Assembly: GCF_014170335.1 (NCBI RefSeq)
Contig: NZ_LZZS01000014.1
Location: 1-64,000 of the forward strand
DNA: 64,000 bases
Origin: Achromobacter sp. UMC46
GTDB taxonomy: Bacteria; Pseudomonadota; Gammaproteobacteria; Burkholderiales; Burkholderiaceae_B
Direction: 5' to 3'
The notes under the pieces: generated by a model
Seen by the model: the letters and a program-made list of their open reading frames with translations, nothing else
What the model was told of the DNA's origin: nothing
Database searches by the model: none
Shown here: piece by piece, positions 1-10,719 of the stretch
Position numbering within the stretch: the first letter of the stretch is position 1
Layout: the number at the start of each line of letters is the position of its first letter
Made by a program: the position numbers and the translations under genes

Positions 1-1
1 C

Positions 2-514
2 GTCGAGACCGCGCCCGCGCCGACGGATACGTCGGCCGCCGAAGCGTCGGCCGCCGATGCGTCGGCCCCCGAAGCCCCCGCCGCCGCGGACAAGCCCGCC
101 TCGGCCGAACCGATGCCGGCGCGCGAAGCCAGCAGCACCACGTCCGCGCCCGCCCCCACGCAAGCCGCGCCGCATTCGTCGTCGGCTCTCGTCATCACCA
201 AGCCGCTGCGCTCCGGCCAGCGCGTCTACGCGCGCCACACGGACCTGGTCGTGATCGGCATGGTCAGCCAAGGCGCGGAAGTCATCGCCGACGGCAACGT
301 GCACGTCTATGGACCCTTGCGCGGCAAGGCCATGGCCGGCGCGCGCGGCGACACGTCGGCGCGGATCTTCACCACGCATCTGGACGCGGAGCTGCTTGCC
401 GTGGCCGGCGTGTATCGCGTGGTGGAAGACAAACTGGACCGGACGCTGCAAAACCAGCCGGCGTTGATTCGCCTGGACGGCGATACGCTGCGCATCGAAG
501 CGCTGAAAGCCTGA
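2..514 (+). CDS. minC: MinC, septum site-determining protein (C-terminal part)
   Basis: MinC blocks FtsZ assembly away from mid-cell and is recruited to the membrane by MinD. The gene enters from the left edge, so the FtsZ-inhibiting N-terminal domain is outside the window. What is visible is an Ala/Pro/Ser-rich linker of about 60 residues, followed by the C-terminal beta-helix domain with the family's characteristic stretch (SGQRVYAR, then [19 protein letters not shown], then [11 protein letters not shown]), which dimerises and binds MinD. It is followed 111 bp later by minD and then minE, the usual order. The family assignment is firm; only the extent of the missing part is unknown. Confidence 0.95.
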   Translation, partial: VETAPAPTDTSAAEASAADASAPEAPAAADKPASAEPMPAREASSTTSAPAPTQAAPHSSSALVITKPLRSGQRVYARHTDLVVIGMVSQGAEVIADGNVHVYGPLRGKAMAGARGDTSARIFTTHLDAELLAVAGVYRVVEDKLDRTLQNQPALIRLDGDTLRIEALKA

Positions 515-625
515 CGGGTTTTTTGCGCGGCGACGCGAACGTCTCAACACATTCTGTAAGAAGCCTTACATCGGCTTTTTGCTTTACGATAACGCGATTT
601 ATTCGAACATAAGGGTTTGATCGTC

Positions 626-1441
626 ATGACACGCATTGTTGTGGTGACTTCCGGCAAAGGCGGCGTGGGTAAAACCACGACGAGCGCCAGTTTTTCTGCG
701 GGCCTCGCGATGCGGGGCCACAAGACCGCTGTCATCGACTTCGATGTCGGCCTGCGCAATCTCGACCTCATCATGGGCTGCGAGCGTCGCGTGGTGTACG
801 ACTTCGTCAATGTGATCCAGGGCGAAGCCACCCTCAACCAGGCGCTGATCAAGGACAAGCAGCTTGAAAACCTGTTCATCCTGCCCGCCTCGCAAACGCG
901 CGACAAAGACGCGCTGACGCAGGACGGCGTGGAAAAGGTCATCAACGACCTGAAGGAAATGGGCTTCGAATACATCGTCTGCGACTCGCCCGCCGGCATC
1001 GAGACGGGCGCGCTGATGGCGGCCTATTTCGCCGACGACGCGCTGGTCGTGACCAACCCGGAAGTCTCGTCGGTGCGCGACTCCGACCGCATCCTGGGCA
1101 TCCTGGCCGCCAAATCCAAGCGGGCAGTGGACGGCGGCGAACCGGTGAAAGAATTCCTGCTGCTCACGCGCTACAACCCCAAGCGCGTCGTCGACGGCGA
1201 AATGCTGTCGCTGGGCGACATCGAGGACATCCTGCGCATCAAGCTGATCGGCGTCATCCCCGAATCGGAAGCGGTGCTGCAAGCGTCGAACCAGGGCTTG
1301 CCGGCCATCCACCTGAAAGAAACCGACGTTTCCGAGGCCTACAAGGACGTCGTGGCCCGTTACCTTGGCGAAGACAAGGCCCTGCGCTTTACCGACTACG
1401 AAAAGCCCGGTCTCCTGAAACGCCTGTTCGGAGGCAAGTAA
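626..1441 (+). CDS. minD: MinD, septum site-determining ATPase
   Basis: MinD is a ParA/MinD-type ATPase that binds the membrane in its ATP form, recruits MinC, and is released by MinE, so it sets the mid-cell division site. The protein (271 aa, normal length) shows the deviant Walker A motif KGGVGKTT at residues 11-18 and ends in an amphipathic membrane-targeting helix (GLLKRLFGGK). I chose the ATG at 626 rather than the in-frame TTG at 617 because AAGGG at 611-615 lies at a suitable distance and because MinD proteins start MxRIVVVTSGKGG. minE follows after only 3 bp, so the two are translated together. Confidence 0.97.
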   Translation: MTRIVVVTSGKGGVGKTTTSASFSAGLAMRGHKTAVIDFDVGLRNLDLIMGCERRVVYDFVNVIQGEATLNQALIKDKQLENLFILPASQTRDKDALTQDGVEKVINDLKEMGFEYIVCDSPAGIETGALMAAYFADDALVVTNPEVSSVRDSDRILGILAAKSKRAVDGGEPVKEFLLLTRYNPKRVVDGEMLSLGDIEDILRIKLIGVIPESEAVLQASNQGLPAIHLKETDVSEAYKDVVARYLGEDKALRFTDYEKPGLLKRLFGGK

Positions 1442-1444
1442 GCA

Positions 1445-1705
1445 ATGTCCTTCCTGTCGTTTCTGCTCGGTCAAAAGAAATCTTCCGCCTCCGTCGCCAA
1501 GGAACGGTTGCAGATCATCCTGGCCCACGAGCGGGGCCGCGGCGACTCGCCCGACTACCTGCCGCAGTTGCAGCAGGAACTTATCGCCGTGATCTCGAAG
1601 TACGTGAAGATCAACCCCGAAGACATCAAGGTGCACCTGGAACGCCAGGACACGCTGGAAGTGTTGGAAGTGAAGATCGAGATGCCGCAAAACGAAGCGC
1701 CCTGA
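1445..1705 (+). CDS. minE: MinE, cell division topological specificity factor
   Basis: MinE stimulates MinD ATPase activity and drives the pole-to-pole oscillation of the Min system. The 86-residue product has the usual length, an N-terminal membrane-contacting segment (MSFLSFLLG), the MinD-binding helix ([14 protein letters not shown]) and the C-terminal dimerisation domain. It lies 3 bp after minD and is followed by a strong hairpin terminator, which makes it the last gene of the minCDE operon. Confidence 0.97.
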   Translation: MSFLSFLLGQKKSSASVAKERLQIILAHERGRGDSPDYLPQLQQELIAVISKYVKINPEDIKVHLERQDTLEVLEVKIEMPQNEAP

Positions 1706-1726
1706 CCGCGCTTGCATCGCGACGAT

Positions 1727-1757
1727 AAAAAAAACGCCTGGCGATGCCAGGCGTTTT
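1727..1757. terminator. Bidirectional rho-independent terminator
   Basis: A perfect 12-bp stem (AAAACGCCTGGC at 1731-1742, complement at 1746-1757) with a GAT loop, preceded by an A-tract and ending in TTTT. It lies between two convergent genes, so it can stop minCDE transcription on the plus strand and the lipoprotein gene on the minus strand. Confidence 0.9.
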
Positions 1758-1774
1758 GCTTTGGGCGCAGGGGC

Positions 1775-1999
1775 TTAGTGCTTGCCGACCTGGTCGCCAA
1801 TCACGCCGCCGATCGCCGCTCCGCCCACCGTCCCCAGGACGCCGCCATTGGTGATCACGGCGCCTGCGACCCCGCCCAATGCGGCGCCGCCGACCGTACT
1901 CTTCTGACGATGGCTCATGCCGTCCCAGGACGAGCAACCCGCCATGGCGGCGGTCATGGCCAGTGCCACGCAGATTTTGGAAAGCGATGCGATTTTCAT
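1775..1999 (-). CDS. Glycine-zipper lipoprotein (OsmB/Rick_17kDa-like)
   Basis: A 74-residue predicted lipoprotein. A signal peptide of about 21 residues ends in a lipobox (MAGC) with the acylated cysteine at residue 22. The mature part is almost all small residues in a glycine-zipper pattern (GGAALGGVAGAVITNGG, then GGAAIGGVIGDQVG), typical of two-helix glycine-zipper lipoproteins related to OsmB and the 17-kDa surface antigen family. Such proteins sit in the outer membrane and are often stress-induced. The gene is single, convergent with minE, and shares its terminator. The precise function is unknown. Confidence 0.85.
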   Translation of the reverse strand: MKIASLSKICVALAMTAAMAGCSSWDGMSHRQKSTVGGAALGGVAGAVITNGGVLGTVGGAAIGGVIGDQVGKH

Positions 2000-2190
2000 G
2001 GTGAGACTCCTATTCTTGTACCCCGGGGCCGCACCATGAACCAGACGCGAGCGCGCGGTCCCCTTTTTGGGTTTGGAACTGTCAGGATCTCAAAATACCG
2101 GTGCGGGCGGTGTGAGGTTTGCCCAGGAATTGTGTCAAACGGCGAGTGAATCTTTGCACGCCCCAGGGACAGTGTTGCAGCCCGTACCGG
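2000..2190. other. Intergenic region
   Basis: This stretch holds the upstream region of the glycine-zipper lipoprotein gene and the 3' side of the hydrolase gene. A GGAGTCTCAC-type ribosome-binding region lies just upstream of the lipoprotein start when read on the minus strand. I see no small gene, repeat or clear terminator here. Confidence 0.4.
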
Positions 2191-2724
2191 CTATTTGACC
2201 AGACGTAACACATCGCGGAAGCGCGGATGCTCGCAGGTCTCCATCCACTCGAAAATCGCCATTTCAGACGTGACGATTTCAGCGCCATGCGCACGCGCGC
2301 GGCGCAGCGCCGCATGGTGGTCGGAAGGCTTGCGGGAACCCGCCGCATCCGACACCAGTACAGCCTTGTAGCCCATGTCCGCCAAGCCGATCACGGTTTG
2401 CAGCACGCAAATGTGCGCCTCGCAGCCCGCCACCAGGATCGTCTTGCGCGCCGCCGGCAGCCACGCTTCGAAACCGGGTTCGCGCGCGGACGAGAAGTGC
2501 ATTTTCTGGAACGTGGCCTGCACGACCTCGCGCAGCGGCTCCACCGTGACGCCCAGCATCTTGCTGTGGTGCTCGGTGGCGATCACCGGCACATCCAGCA
2601 GCCGCGCTGCCTGCGCGAGCTTGTGCGTGGTGTGCAGCACGGCCTCATGGTCATGAATGACCGGCATCAGCCGGCCCTGCATATCGACGATGAGGAGTGT
2701 GGAATCGGAAGCTTGCAGCAGCAT
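2191..2724 (-). CDS. Isochorismatase-family cysteine hydrolase (YcaC-like)
   Basis: A 177-residue single-domain hydrolase of the isochorismatase/nicotinamidase-like fold. The catalytic triad can be read directly: Asp14 (LLIVDMQ), Lys74 (FQKMHFSS) and Cys106 (GCEAHICV), with the family's conserved Asp near DAAGS. Members cleave amides or enol ethers of small molecules. This one resembles YcaC-type proteins of unknown substrate rather than true isochorismatase or nicotinamidase, since the metal-site pattern of nicotinamidase (DxH) is not evident. It stands alone, and its neighbours give no hint of substrate. Confidence 0.85.
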   Translation of the reverse strand: MLLQASDSTLLIVDMQGRLMPVIHDHEAVLHTTHKLAQAARLLDVPVIATEHHSKMLGVTVEPLREVVQATFQKMHFSSAREPGFEAWLPAARKTILVAGCEAHICVLQTVIGLADMGYKAVLVSDAAGSRKPSDHHAALRRARAHGAEIVTSEMAIFEWMETCEHPRFRDVLRLVK

Positions 2725-2801
2725 TGGATATCTCCGGAAATCCTGCGGATAGCGTGTCGAGTCGAATCAGCGGCCGGGCCTGAGAACCTGCCGACGCAAA
2801 G

Positions 2802-3182
2802 TCAATGATATAGCGGCGGCTCGACGCACAGTTTCAAGTCCATGGCGACGGACCGTAGCCGCTTGTCCCGCGTCCACAGCGATGCGCCCGGAGTCAGCCG
2901 CGTGGACGCAAGCAGGTGCAAATCAACATAGCCAATTCCCTTGCCAGACAGTCTTTCGGCGTGGAGGAAATGCAGCGCCTCGTCGTGGCTCGCCCGCACG
3001 GCCTGCGGCAAGAGCGTCAGCGCGCCCAACACCAAGTCTCGCTTGTTCAGCGATCCAAGTGCCAGTTCGCCGACGATGAACGGATGCATCAGCACGTATT
3101 CATGGTTCAGTAACTTCACCAGCCGAGGCTCGCCGGCCGCCCCCAGATGATCAATCCAGATCGACGTATCAACCAGGATCAT
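2802..3182 (-). CDS. vapC: VapC-type PIN-domain toxin ribonuclease
   Basis: A 126-residue PIN-domain protein, predicted to be a Mg-dependent endoribonuclease toxin. It starts MILVDTSIWIDHL with the first acidic metal ligand at Asp5. Further conserved acidic residues are seen in the region GELALGSL, in GIGYVDLHLLAS and in LWTRDKRL. The start overlaps the end of the upstream antitoxin gene by 14 bp, the normal VapBC arrangement. Known family members cut tRNA or rRNA; the target here cannot be read from sequence. Confidence 0.9.
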   Translation of the reverse strand: MILVDTSIWIDHLGAAGEPRLVKLLNHEYVLMHPFIVGELALGSLNKRDLVLGALTLLPQAVRASHDEALHFLHAERLSGKGIGYVDLHLLASTRLTPGASLWTRDKRLRSVAMDLKLCVEPPLYH

Positions 3183-3378
3183 CGGACGTCCCGGTTTGCC
3201 GCCTGGGAGCCGGCTTCAGCTTGGTCGAGCTGCCGCCCAGTTTGGCCAGACGCTTGGCTGCCTCTTTCTGCACAAGATTGACCAGTGCTTGCTGCACGAG
3301 TGCCGACGTCTCCTGGATACCTGTATAGGTCCGCGCCTGCTCAAGCAATTCGTCATCCAGCGTCACCGTGGTTCGCAT
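3169..3378 (-). CDS. vapB: VapB-type antitoxin
   Basis: A 69-residue protein beginning MRTTVTLDDELLEQA, a ribbon-helix-helix DNA-binding N-terminus, with a C-terminal tail rich in Lys and Pro that would wrap the toxin. It precedes and overlaps vapC. The ATG at 3378 was chosen over a longer reading frame starting at 3462 because the RHH domain begins there and a GAGAG ribosome-binding site precedes it. The pair is probably autoregulated through this protein, as is usual for the family. Confidence 0.88.
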   Translation of the reverse strand: MRTTVTLDDELLEQARTYTGIQETSALVQQALVNLVQKEAAKRLAKLGGSSTKLKPAPRRQTGTSDDPG

Positions 3379-3444
3379 GTTGCTCTCGCCAGGAAGTGAA
3401 TAAAAAAGTACATCATTTGATGCGTTTTTTGATTCTATCCCCGC

Positions 3445-3474
3445 AAAAAAATCCCAGCGCATCGGCTGGGATTT
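3445..3474 (-). terminator. Rho-independent terminator of ettA
   Basis: A 10-bp perfect stem (AAATCCCAGC at 3449-3458 with its complement at 3465-3474) and a 6-nt loop. Read on the minus strand it is followed by a T-run, 26 bp after the ettA stop codon. It separates ettA from the toxin-antitoxin pair. Confidence 0.88.
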
Positions 3475-3499
3475 CTCAGACTGCTTTACGGGCCAAAGC

Positions 3500-5173
<1,674 letters not shown>

Positions 5174-5259
5174 GGGCTCGTATAAGGAAAGAAAGCTGAT
5201 GAACCGTCGATTGTAGGCCGGAACCCTGACAGGCGCGCGTCAGGCCCCGGCGGAAGCGT

Positions 5260-6183
5260 TCAACCCGCCGCTTTGCCCGGGCGCAGCCCCAGCCGCGGGG
5301 TCCGCATTTGCGCCAGCATCACGCCCGCCAGCGCCAGCGCGCCGCCCACGATATGGAAGACGTGTGGCTTTTCGTCCAGGAAAACTGCCGCGATCGCCAC
5401 CGTGCCCACCGGCATCAGGTTCAGGAAGATGCTGGCCCGGTTGGGCCCCAGGTGCTTCACGCCCTGCATCCACAGGAACGGCGCAAAGAGAGACGGGAAG
5501 ACCGCGGCATACAGCACCAGCGGCACGTTGTCGGCATTCAGCGGCGACGGCGCGGCCATCAGGAAGGCCGGCAGCTGGAACAGCACGCCGAACGCCACCT
5601 GCACGTACAGCGACTGCCACGGCCCGACCGGCAGGCCCCAGCGGCGCAGCAGCACGCCATACAGCGCATAGGCCAGCGCAGCCAGCCCCATCAGCAGGTC
5701 GCCGGGGTTCGCGCCCACCGAGAGCAGGCGCGCCGGGTCCCCTTCGCCGATCAGCAAGGCCAGCCCGGCCAGCGACACCAGGCCGCCCAGCATCGCCATC
5801 ACCGTGGGGCGCTGGCGCAGCACCACCGCGCCCACCGCGATGGTCAGCAGCGGGATCATGGCCGTGATGATGCCCATGTTGGTGGCCGTGGTGCTGGACG
5901 CCGCCACATAAGCCAGCCCCTGGTACAGCGCCATCCCCAACCCGCCCAGCACGGCGAACTTGGGCAGGTACGGCACGATGAGGCGGCGCTGCGCCCATAC
6001 CCCCGGCAAGGCGAACGGCGTCAGCATCGCGCCGGCGATCGCCCAGCGGTAGAAGCCGATGACGGCGGGCGAGATCACGTCGGCGGCCATCTTGGTCACG
6101 ATCATGTTGACCGACCAGATCAGGGCCGCCAGCAGGGGGAACAGCAGGTAGCGGGCGGGAATGTGGGGCGTGTCGCGCGTCAT
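5260..6183 (-). CDS. EamA/DMT-family drug-metabolite exporter
   Basis: A 307-residue inner-membrane protein with about ten hydrophobic segments forming two EamA repeats (roughly residues 12-145 and 155-295), as in RhtA/YdcZ-type drug/metabolite transporters that export amino acids or small metabolites. The ATG at 6183 was preferred to longer in-frame starts because the first transmembrane segment begins soon after it (ARYLLFPLLAALIWS). It is divergent from an AraC-family gene 97 bp away, which probably controls it. The substrate cannot be inferred. Confidence 0.87.
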   Translation of the reverse strand: MTRDTPHIPARYLLFPLLAALIWSVNMIVTKMAADVISPAVIGFYRWAIAGAMLTPFALPGVWAQRRLIVPYLPKFAVLGGLGMALYQGLAYVAASSTTATNMGIITAMIPLLTIAVGAVVLRQRPTVMAMLGGLVSLAGLALLIGEGDPARLLSVGANPGDLLMGLAALAYALYGVLLRRWGLPVGPWQSLYVQVAFGVLFQLPAFLMAAPSPLNADNVPLVLYAAVFPSLFAPFLWMQGVKHLGPNRASIFLNLMPVGTVAIAAVFLDEKPHVFHIVGGALALAGVMLAQMRTPRLGLRPGKAAG

Positions 6184-6280
6184 GGACGAGTCTTGCAGGG
6201 TAAGGACAGGCGGCCAGTGTAGGCGCTGTCCGAGACGGCGTATATAATGAAAAACAGACAAACTCGCACGAACTTCCGAC
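6184..6280. promoter_or_regulatory. Divergent promoter region, exporter/AraC regulator
   Basis: A 97-bp gap between divergently transcribed genes. A TATAAT hexamer at 6243-6248 could be the -10 element of the AraC-type gene, but no good -35 box lies at the right distance, as expected for an activator-dependent or weak promoter. Confidence 0.4.
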
Positions 6281-7072
6281 ATGGAACTGGCCGAACCCGC
6301 GCCCATCCTGGCCGGCCACCTGCCCTATCCGCTGGCCTGCCGCATCCTGCATTTCACGCCGCATTCCAGCATGCAGCGCCACAGCTCGCCCTGGGCGGAA
6401 CTGAATTTCGCGCTGTCGGGCATCATGGAAATTGGCATCCACGGCGTCACCTACCTGTCGCCGCCACAATACGCCATCTGGATACCCCCGCATGTGGAGC
6501 ACTGCTGCCAGAACGAAGGCGAAGTGCATTACGCCTGCATCGACATCCCGGCCGAGGCCTGCGCCGGCCTGCCCGATACGCCTTGCACGCTGGAGATCAG
6601 CGCCATCACGCGCGCAGTCCTGGCCGACTTCGAACGGCGCGGCATCCGCTATCCGGCCACGCCCGAAGACCGGCGCCTGGCGCAGATCGTCATCGACCAG
6701 CTGCGCCAGGCCCGTGCTTACGCCAGCTACCTGCCGTCAAGCACCGATCCGGTGCTGGCCCCCATTCTGTCGGCGCTGCAGCGCAGCCCCGGCGACAAGC
6801 GCGGCGCCGCCCACTGGGCCGCCAGCGCGGGCATCACCGAGCGCACGCTGCTGCGCCATTGCCAGCAGCACCTGGGCATGTCGTTCAACGACTGGCGCCA
6901 GCGCCTGCGCGTGGTCTCGGCCCTGGGCATGCTGGACGCGGGCCGCCCCGTGCAAGCGGTGGCCCGCGAACTGGGCTACAGCACGCCGTCCGCCTTCATC
7001 GCCATGTTCCAGCGCCTGACCGGCGAATCCCCCGACAGCGCCCGCAGACGCAGCGCCGCAGCCCCCGCCTGA
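6281..7072 (+). CDS. AraC-family transcriptional regulator
   Basis: A 263-residue regulator with an N-terminal cupin-like sensing domain (residues about 15-120; histidines in HSSPWAELNF and PPHVEHCCQ) and a C-terminal AraC/XylS DNA-binding domain with two helix-turn-helix units (SAGITERTLLRHC, then VARELGYSTPSAFIAMFQ). It is divergent from the EamA exporter, the usual arrangement for regulator-exporter pairs, so the exporter is its most likely target. The inducer is unknown. Confidence 0.88.
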   Translation: MELAEPAPILAGHLPYPLACRILHFTPHSSMQRHSSPWAELNFALSGIMEIGIHGVTYLSPPQYAIWIPPHVEHCCQNEGEVHYACIDIPAEACAGLPDTPCTLEISAITRAVLADFERRGIRYPATPEDRRLAQIVIDQLRQARAYASYLPSSTDPVLAPILSALQRSPGDKRGAAHWAASAGITERTLLRHCQQHLGMSFNDWRQRLRVVSALGMLDAGRPVQAVARELGYSTPSAFIAMFQRLTGESPDSARRRSAAAPA

Positions 7073-7196
7073 CGACGCTGACGGCGTCGTCATCCAAGCG
7101 TCCGATGCATTGCAACGCCGATCGCGCGACAATAACGCCTCACCTCATGTATCTTGCCGTGCCGTCGCGGCTTCATCGCGCCCAGGAATCCTCTTC

Positions 7197-7721
7197 ATGT
7201 CCGCCTCTGCCACCCCTCCCGCCTCCGTGACCCGCTTCAGCACATCCGAACTGGACATGCTGGCCAAGACCGCCGACGCGCTCAGCGCCTATCTGGGCAA
7301 GCCCGTCCTGGCCGAAGTGATCCTGGGCGACGAAGGCACCGAATGGGTCACCTACGGCGTGCCGCTGGACGAAAACGCCAAAGCCGAAGAAGACCAGACC
7401 CACGTCCAGCTAGGCGGCCCCGGCGCCCGCATCCTGGGCAACCGCGGCGGCCTGCCCCACGCCGACGACGACTCCTACGACTGCCTCTACCTCTGGGCCG
7501 TCCAGATTTCCATGAACGAAGGCGAACGCTTCGTCAAACTGGACCACGACGGCGAAGAATCCGCCTGGTCCGACAGCCTGGAAGACGTGCTGCCCTTCGC
7601 CCTGACGGAAGCACCGCAACCGGAGCCGACCGAGGACGAGGAAGAAGACGAGGATGAAGACGACGAAGACGACGAAGACGACGACACGCCCTACGAGCGC
7701 GTGGAAGAGCCGCGCCATTGA
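7197..7721 (+). CDS. Conserved hypothetical protein with poly-acidic C-terminus
   Basis: A 174-residue soluble protein with no domain I recognise. The first ~140 residues look like a compact mixed alpha/beta domain. The tail (about residues 143-165) is an almost unbroken Asp/Glu run, encoded by repeated GAA/GAC/GAG triplets. The ATG at 7197 was chosen over upstream in-frame starts because the preceding residues are low-quality Arg/Ser-rich sequence. Acidic tails of this kind can mimic nucleic acid or bind basic proteins, but this is only a possibility here. Confidence 0.7.
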   Translation: MSASATPPASVTRFSTSELDMLAKTADALSAYLGKPVLAEVILGDEGTEWVTYGVPLDENAKAEEDQTHVQLGGPGARILGNRGGLPHADDDSYDCLYLWAVQISMNEGERFVKLDHDGEESAWSDSLEDVLPFALTEAPQPEPTEDEEEDEDEDDEDDEDDDTPYERVEEPRH

Positions 7722-7791
7722 TTTGATGCAGCCCGGCGCCGCCGGGTGACGGGTTGCGCGCGATAGTCGCCAGCGCCACGGCAAAGGCAGA

Positions 7792-8787
7792 TCAAACCGA
7801 GATCCGCCCCTCCTCCACGGCATGGCAAGCCACCACCGACACCCCCGCCAATCGGGCCACGGGCGCCTCCGCCCGGCACCGGTCATTCACATGCGGACAG
7901 CGTGGATGAAACGTGCACCCTGACGGCGGATTCAGCGGATTCGGCACTTCCCCGGCCACCGCGGTGCGCGGCTTGCCCGCCCCGTTGATATCCGGAATCG
8001 CCTCCAGCAGCATCCGCGTATACGGATGCCGCGGCCGCGCGAACAACTCGTCGCGCGGCGCCACCTCCACCATCCGCCCCAGATACATCACCCCCACCCG
8101 GTCGGCCACGTGATGCACCACCGCCAGATTGTGGGAAATGAACAAGTACGTCAGCCCAAGCTTGCGCTGCAGATCCTTCATCAGGTTCAGCACCTGCGCC
8201 TGCACCGACACGTCCAGCGCCGACGTCGGCTCATCGCACACCAGGAATTCCGGATTCACCGCCAAGGCCCGCGCAATGGATATGCGCTGACGCTGGCCGC
8301 CCGAAAACTGATGCGGATAGCGCCCCTGGTCCGCCGGGTCCAGACCGACCTGCTTGAGCAGTTCGCTGACCCGCGCCACGCGCTCGTCCGGCGTCATCTG
8401 CGTATGCGTCAACATCGGCTCCGCGATGATGCGGCCCACGCGCCAGCGCGGATTCAAGCTGGCATAGGGATCCTGGAAGATCATCTGCAACCGCTTGCGC
8501 AAGGCCCGGCCGCCAGGCTCCGACATGCGCGACAGCGGCTGCCCGTCGAAACGGATATCGCCGCGCGTCAGGCCATACAAGCCCACCAGCATCCGCGCGA
8601 CCGTCGATTTTCCACAGCCTGATTCGCCCACCAGCGCCAGCGTTTCGCCCCGGGCGATCTCGAACGACACGCCGTCCACCGCCCGCAGCATCACTTTCGG
8701 CTTGCCCGCCAGCTTGCGTTCCAACCACGGCGGCGACACATCGAACCAGCGCGCCGCGTCCTTCACTTCCACCAGGGGCGCGCTCAT
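7792..8787 (-). CDS. Peptide ABC transporter ATP-binding protein, DppF/OppF type
   Basis: A 331-residue ATPase, the second of the two nucleotide-binding subunits of a Dpp/Opp-type importer. It shows Walker [10 protein letters not shown], signature [15 protein letters not shown], Walker [12 protein letters not shown], and the C-terminal oligopeptide-transporter extension with a Cys-rich segment ([15 protein letters not shown]) that carries a 4Fe-4S or disulfide motif in this family. Its start overlaps the stop of the upstream dppD-like gene by 4 bp (ATGA), so the two are translationally coupled. It is the last gene of the operon. Confidence 0.93.
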   Translation of the reverse strand: MSAPLVEVKDAARWFDVSPPWLERKLAGKPKVMLRAVDGVSFEIARGETLALVGESGCGKSTVARMLVGLYGLTRGDIRFDGQPLSRMSEPGGRALRKRLQMIFQDPYASLNPRWRVGRIIAEPMLTHTQMTPDERVARVSELLKQVGLDPADQGRYPHQFSGGQRQRISIARALAVNPEFLVCDEPTSALDVSVQAQVLNLMKDLQRKLGLTYLFISHNLAVVHHVADRVGVMYLGRMVEVAPRDELFARPRHPYTRMLLEAIPDINGAGKPRTAVAGEVPNPLNPPSGCTFHPRCPHVNDRCRAEAPVARLAGVSVVACHAVEEGRISV

Positions 8788-9797
8788 GCTGCCTCCTCCG
8801 ATCTTTTGCCGCCAGGCTGCCCCAAGGCAGAGGCATCCCCGTCATGCAACCAACAGGCCGCGCGGGACGTGCCCGCCGGCAGCAACTCGGGACGCTCCAC
8901 CGCGCATCGCGGCAAACGCTGCCCGCAACGCGGATTGAACGCACAGCCCGCCGGAATCGCATTCAGGCGCGGCATGCTGCCGTCGATCTGAACGAGGCGG
9001 TCCCGATGGCCTTCCAGCGACGGGATCGACCCCATCAGGCCCGACGTATAGGGATGGCGCGGCTTGTGGATCACGTCCGCCACCGGGCCGATCTCGGCCA
9101 CGCGGCCCGCATACATCACCGCGACGCGGTCGGCAGTTTCCGCGATCACGCCCATATCGTGCGTGATCAGCATCACCGCCGTGCCGTGTTCGCGGCACAG
9201 GCGCTTGAGCAGTTCGATGATCTGCGCCTGGATGGACACGTCCAGCGCGGCGGTCGGCTCGTCGGCCACCACCAGCTTGGGTTCGGCCGCCAGCGCCAGC
9301 GCGATCACCACGCGTTGCCGCATGCCGCCCGAGAACTGATGCGGATAGTGGTCGATGCGCTCGCGCGATGCCGGGATGCCGGTGGACGCCAGCAGATCGA
9401 CGGCGCGGTTGCGCGCCTGCGACCACGTCATGTCCAGGTGCGTGACGATGGTCTCCGCCAACTGCCGGCCCACCGTGTACAACGGATTCAAGGACGTGAG
9501 CGGGTCCTGGAACACCGCGCCGATTTCGCGGCCGCGCACGCGGCGCATCTGCTCGTCGGGCAGGTTGTCGATGCGGCGGCCGGCCAGCAGGATCTCGCCT
9601 GCGGCAATGCGCCCGGGCGGCTCCAGCAGGCCGATGATGGACGCGCCGGTCAGCGATTTGCCGGCGCCCGATTCCCCCACCACGCCCAGGACTTCGCCCG
9701 CCTGGATGGAAAAGGACACGTCGTCCAAGGCGCGTAGCGTGCCGCGGCGCGTGGGGAACTCCACGCGCAGATTGCGGACTTCTAGAAGTGCGCTCAT
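8784..9797 (-). CDS. Peptide ABC transporter ATP-binding protein, DppD/OppD type
   Basis: A 337-residue ATPase with Walker [10 protein letters not shown], signature [15 protein letters not shown], Walker [12 protein letters not shown] and the C-terminal oligo/dipeptide extension with clustered cysteines ([15 protein letters not shown]). It pairs with the DppF-type subunit to power import of peptides or related solutes. It lies 7 bp after the permease gene and overlaps the next gene by 4 bp. Confidence 0.93.
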   Translation of the reverse strand: MSALLEVRNLRVEFPTRRGTLRALDDVSFSIQAGEVLGVVGESGAGKSLTGASIIGLLEPPGRIAAGEILLAGRRIDNLPDEQMRRVRGREIGAVFQDPLTSLNPLYTVGRQLAETIVTHLDMTWSQARNRAVDLLASTGIPASRERIDHYPHQFSGGMRQRVVIALALAAEPKLVVADEPTAALDVSIQAQIIELLKRLCREHGTAVMLITHDMGVIAETADRVAVMYAGRVAEIGPVADVIHKPRHPYTSGLMGSIPSLEGHRDRLVQIDGSMPRLNAIPAGCAFNPRCGQRLPRCAVERPELLPAGTSRAACWLHDGDASALGQPGGKRSEEAA

Positions 9798-9804
9798 GGT
9801 TACC

Positions 9805-10719
9805 TCAATTCAGCCGCGGGTTGAGCGCATCGCGCAGCCAGTCACCCAGAAGGTTGACCGACAGCACCAGCAGCACCAGCGCCGCGCCCGGGAAAATGGT
9901 GATCCACCATTCGCCGGAAAACAGGAAATCGTTGCCGATGCGGATCAGCGTGCCCAGCGACGGCGCCGTCGGCGGCACCCCCACCCCCAGGAACGACAGC
10001 GTCGCCTCGGTGATGATGGCGGTGGCCAGGTGCACCGTGGCCAGCACCAGCACCGGCCCCAGCACATTGGGCAGCACATGGCGGAACATGATCACGGGCG
10101 ACGCCACGCCGATCACGCGCGCAGCCTGCACGTATTCGCGGTTCTTCTCCACCAGCGTGGAGCCGCGGACCGTGCGCGCATACTGCGGCCAGCCGGCAAG
10201 CGCGATGGCGCCGATCAGCACCGGGAAGGCGATCAGCTCATGCATCTCGCGCGGGACGGCGGCACGCGCCACCCCGTCGATCAGCAACGCGATCAGGATC
10301 GCGGGGAACGACAGCTGCACGTCGGCGATCCGCATGATGAACGCATCGATGCGCCCGCCCGCATAACCCGAAATCAGCCCCAGCACGATGCCGATCAGCA
10401 TGGACAGCACCACCGACGCCAGACCGATCAGCAGCGACACGCGGGTGCCGTACAGGATGGCCGAATACAGGTCCCGGCCCTGGCTGTCGGTGCCCAGCAG
10501 ATAGGTCTGCTGGCCGTTGGCCTCCCAGGCGGGCGGCAGCAACGCGTCCAGCAATTCCACCGTGGTCAGGTCGAAGGGGTTGTGCGGCGCGACCCAGCCG
10601 GCTCCGAACGAGCCGATCAGCAGCGTCGCCAGCATCAAAGTCGCCACGATGGCCACGGGCGCCCGGCGCCAGGCCCAGGCAAGGTCGCTGTCCCACCAGC
10701 GTTTCAGTACGGCGCGCAT
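9805..10719 (-). CDS. Peptide ABC transporter permease, DppC type
   Basis: A 304-residue inner-membrane permease. It has an N-terminal segment followed by a periplasmic loop (GWVAPHNPFDL, then LGTDSQGRDLYSAILYGTR, the typical DppC/OppC sequence) and the binding-protein-dependent transport domain with the EAA motif region (EYVQAARVIGVASPVIMFRHVLPN). The start at 10719 overlaps the stop of the DppB-type gene as TGATG, so translation is coupled and the longer upstream frame is unlikely to be used. Confidence 0.93.
   Translation of the reverse strand: MRAVLKRWWDSDLAWAWRRAPVAIVATLMLATLLIGSFGAGWVAPHNPFDLTTVELLDALLPPAWEANGQQTYLLGTDSQGRDLYSAILYGTRVSLLIGLASVVLSMLIGIVLGLISGYAGGRIDAFIMRIADVQLSFPAILIALLIDGVARAAVPREMHELIAFPVLIGAIALAGWPQYARTVRGSTLVEKNREYVQAARVIGVASPVIMFRHVLPNVLGPVLVLATVHLATAIITEATLSFLGVGVPPTAPSLGTLIRIGNDFLFSGEWWITIFPGAALVLLVLSVNLLGDWLRDALNPRLN

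Noticed and set aside
7732..7750. GC-rich hairpin (CCCGGC ... GCCGGG) after the acidic protein gene as a terminator
   Set aside because: There is no T-run on either strand, so it cannot be called a rho-independent terminator.
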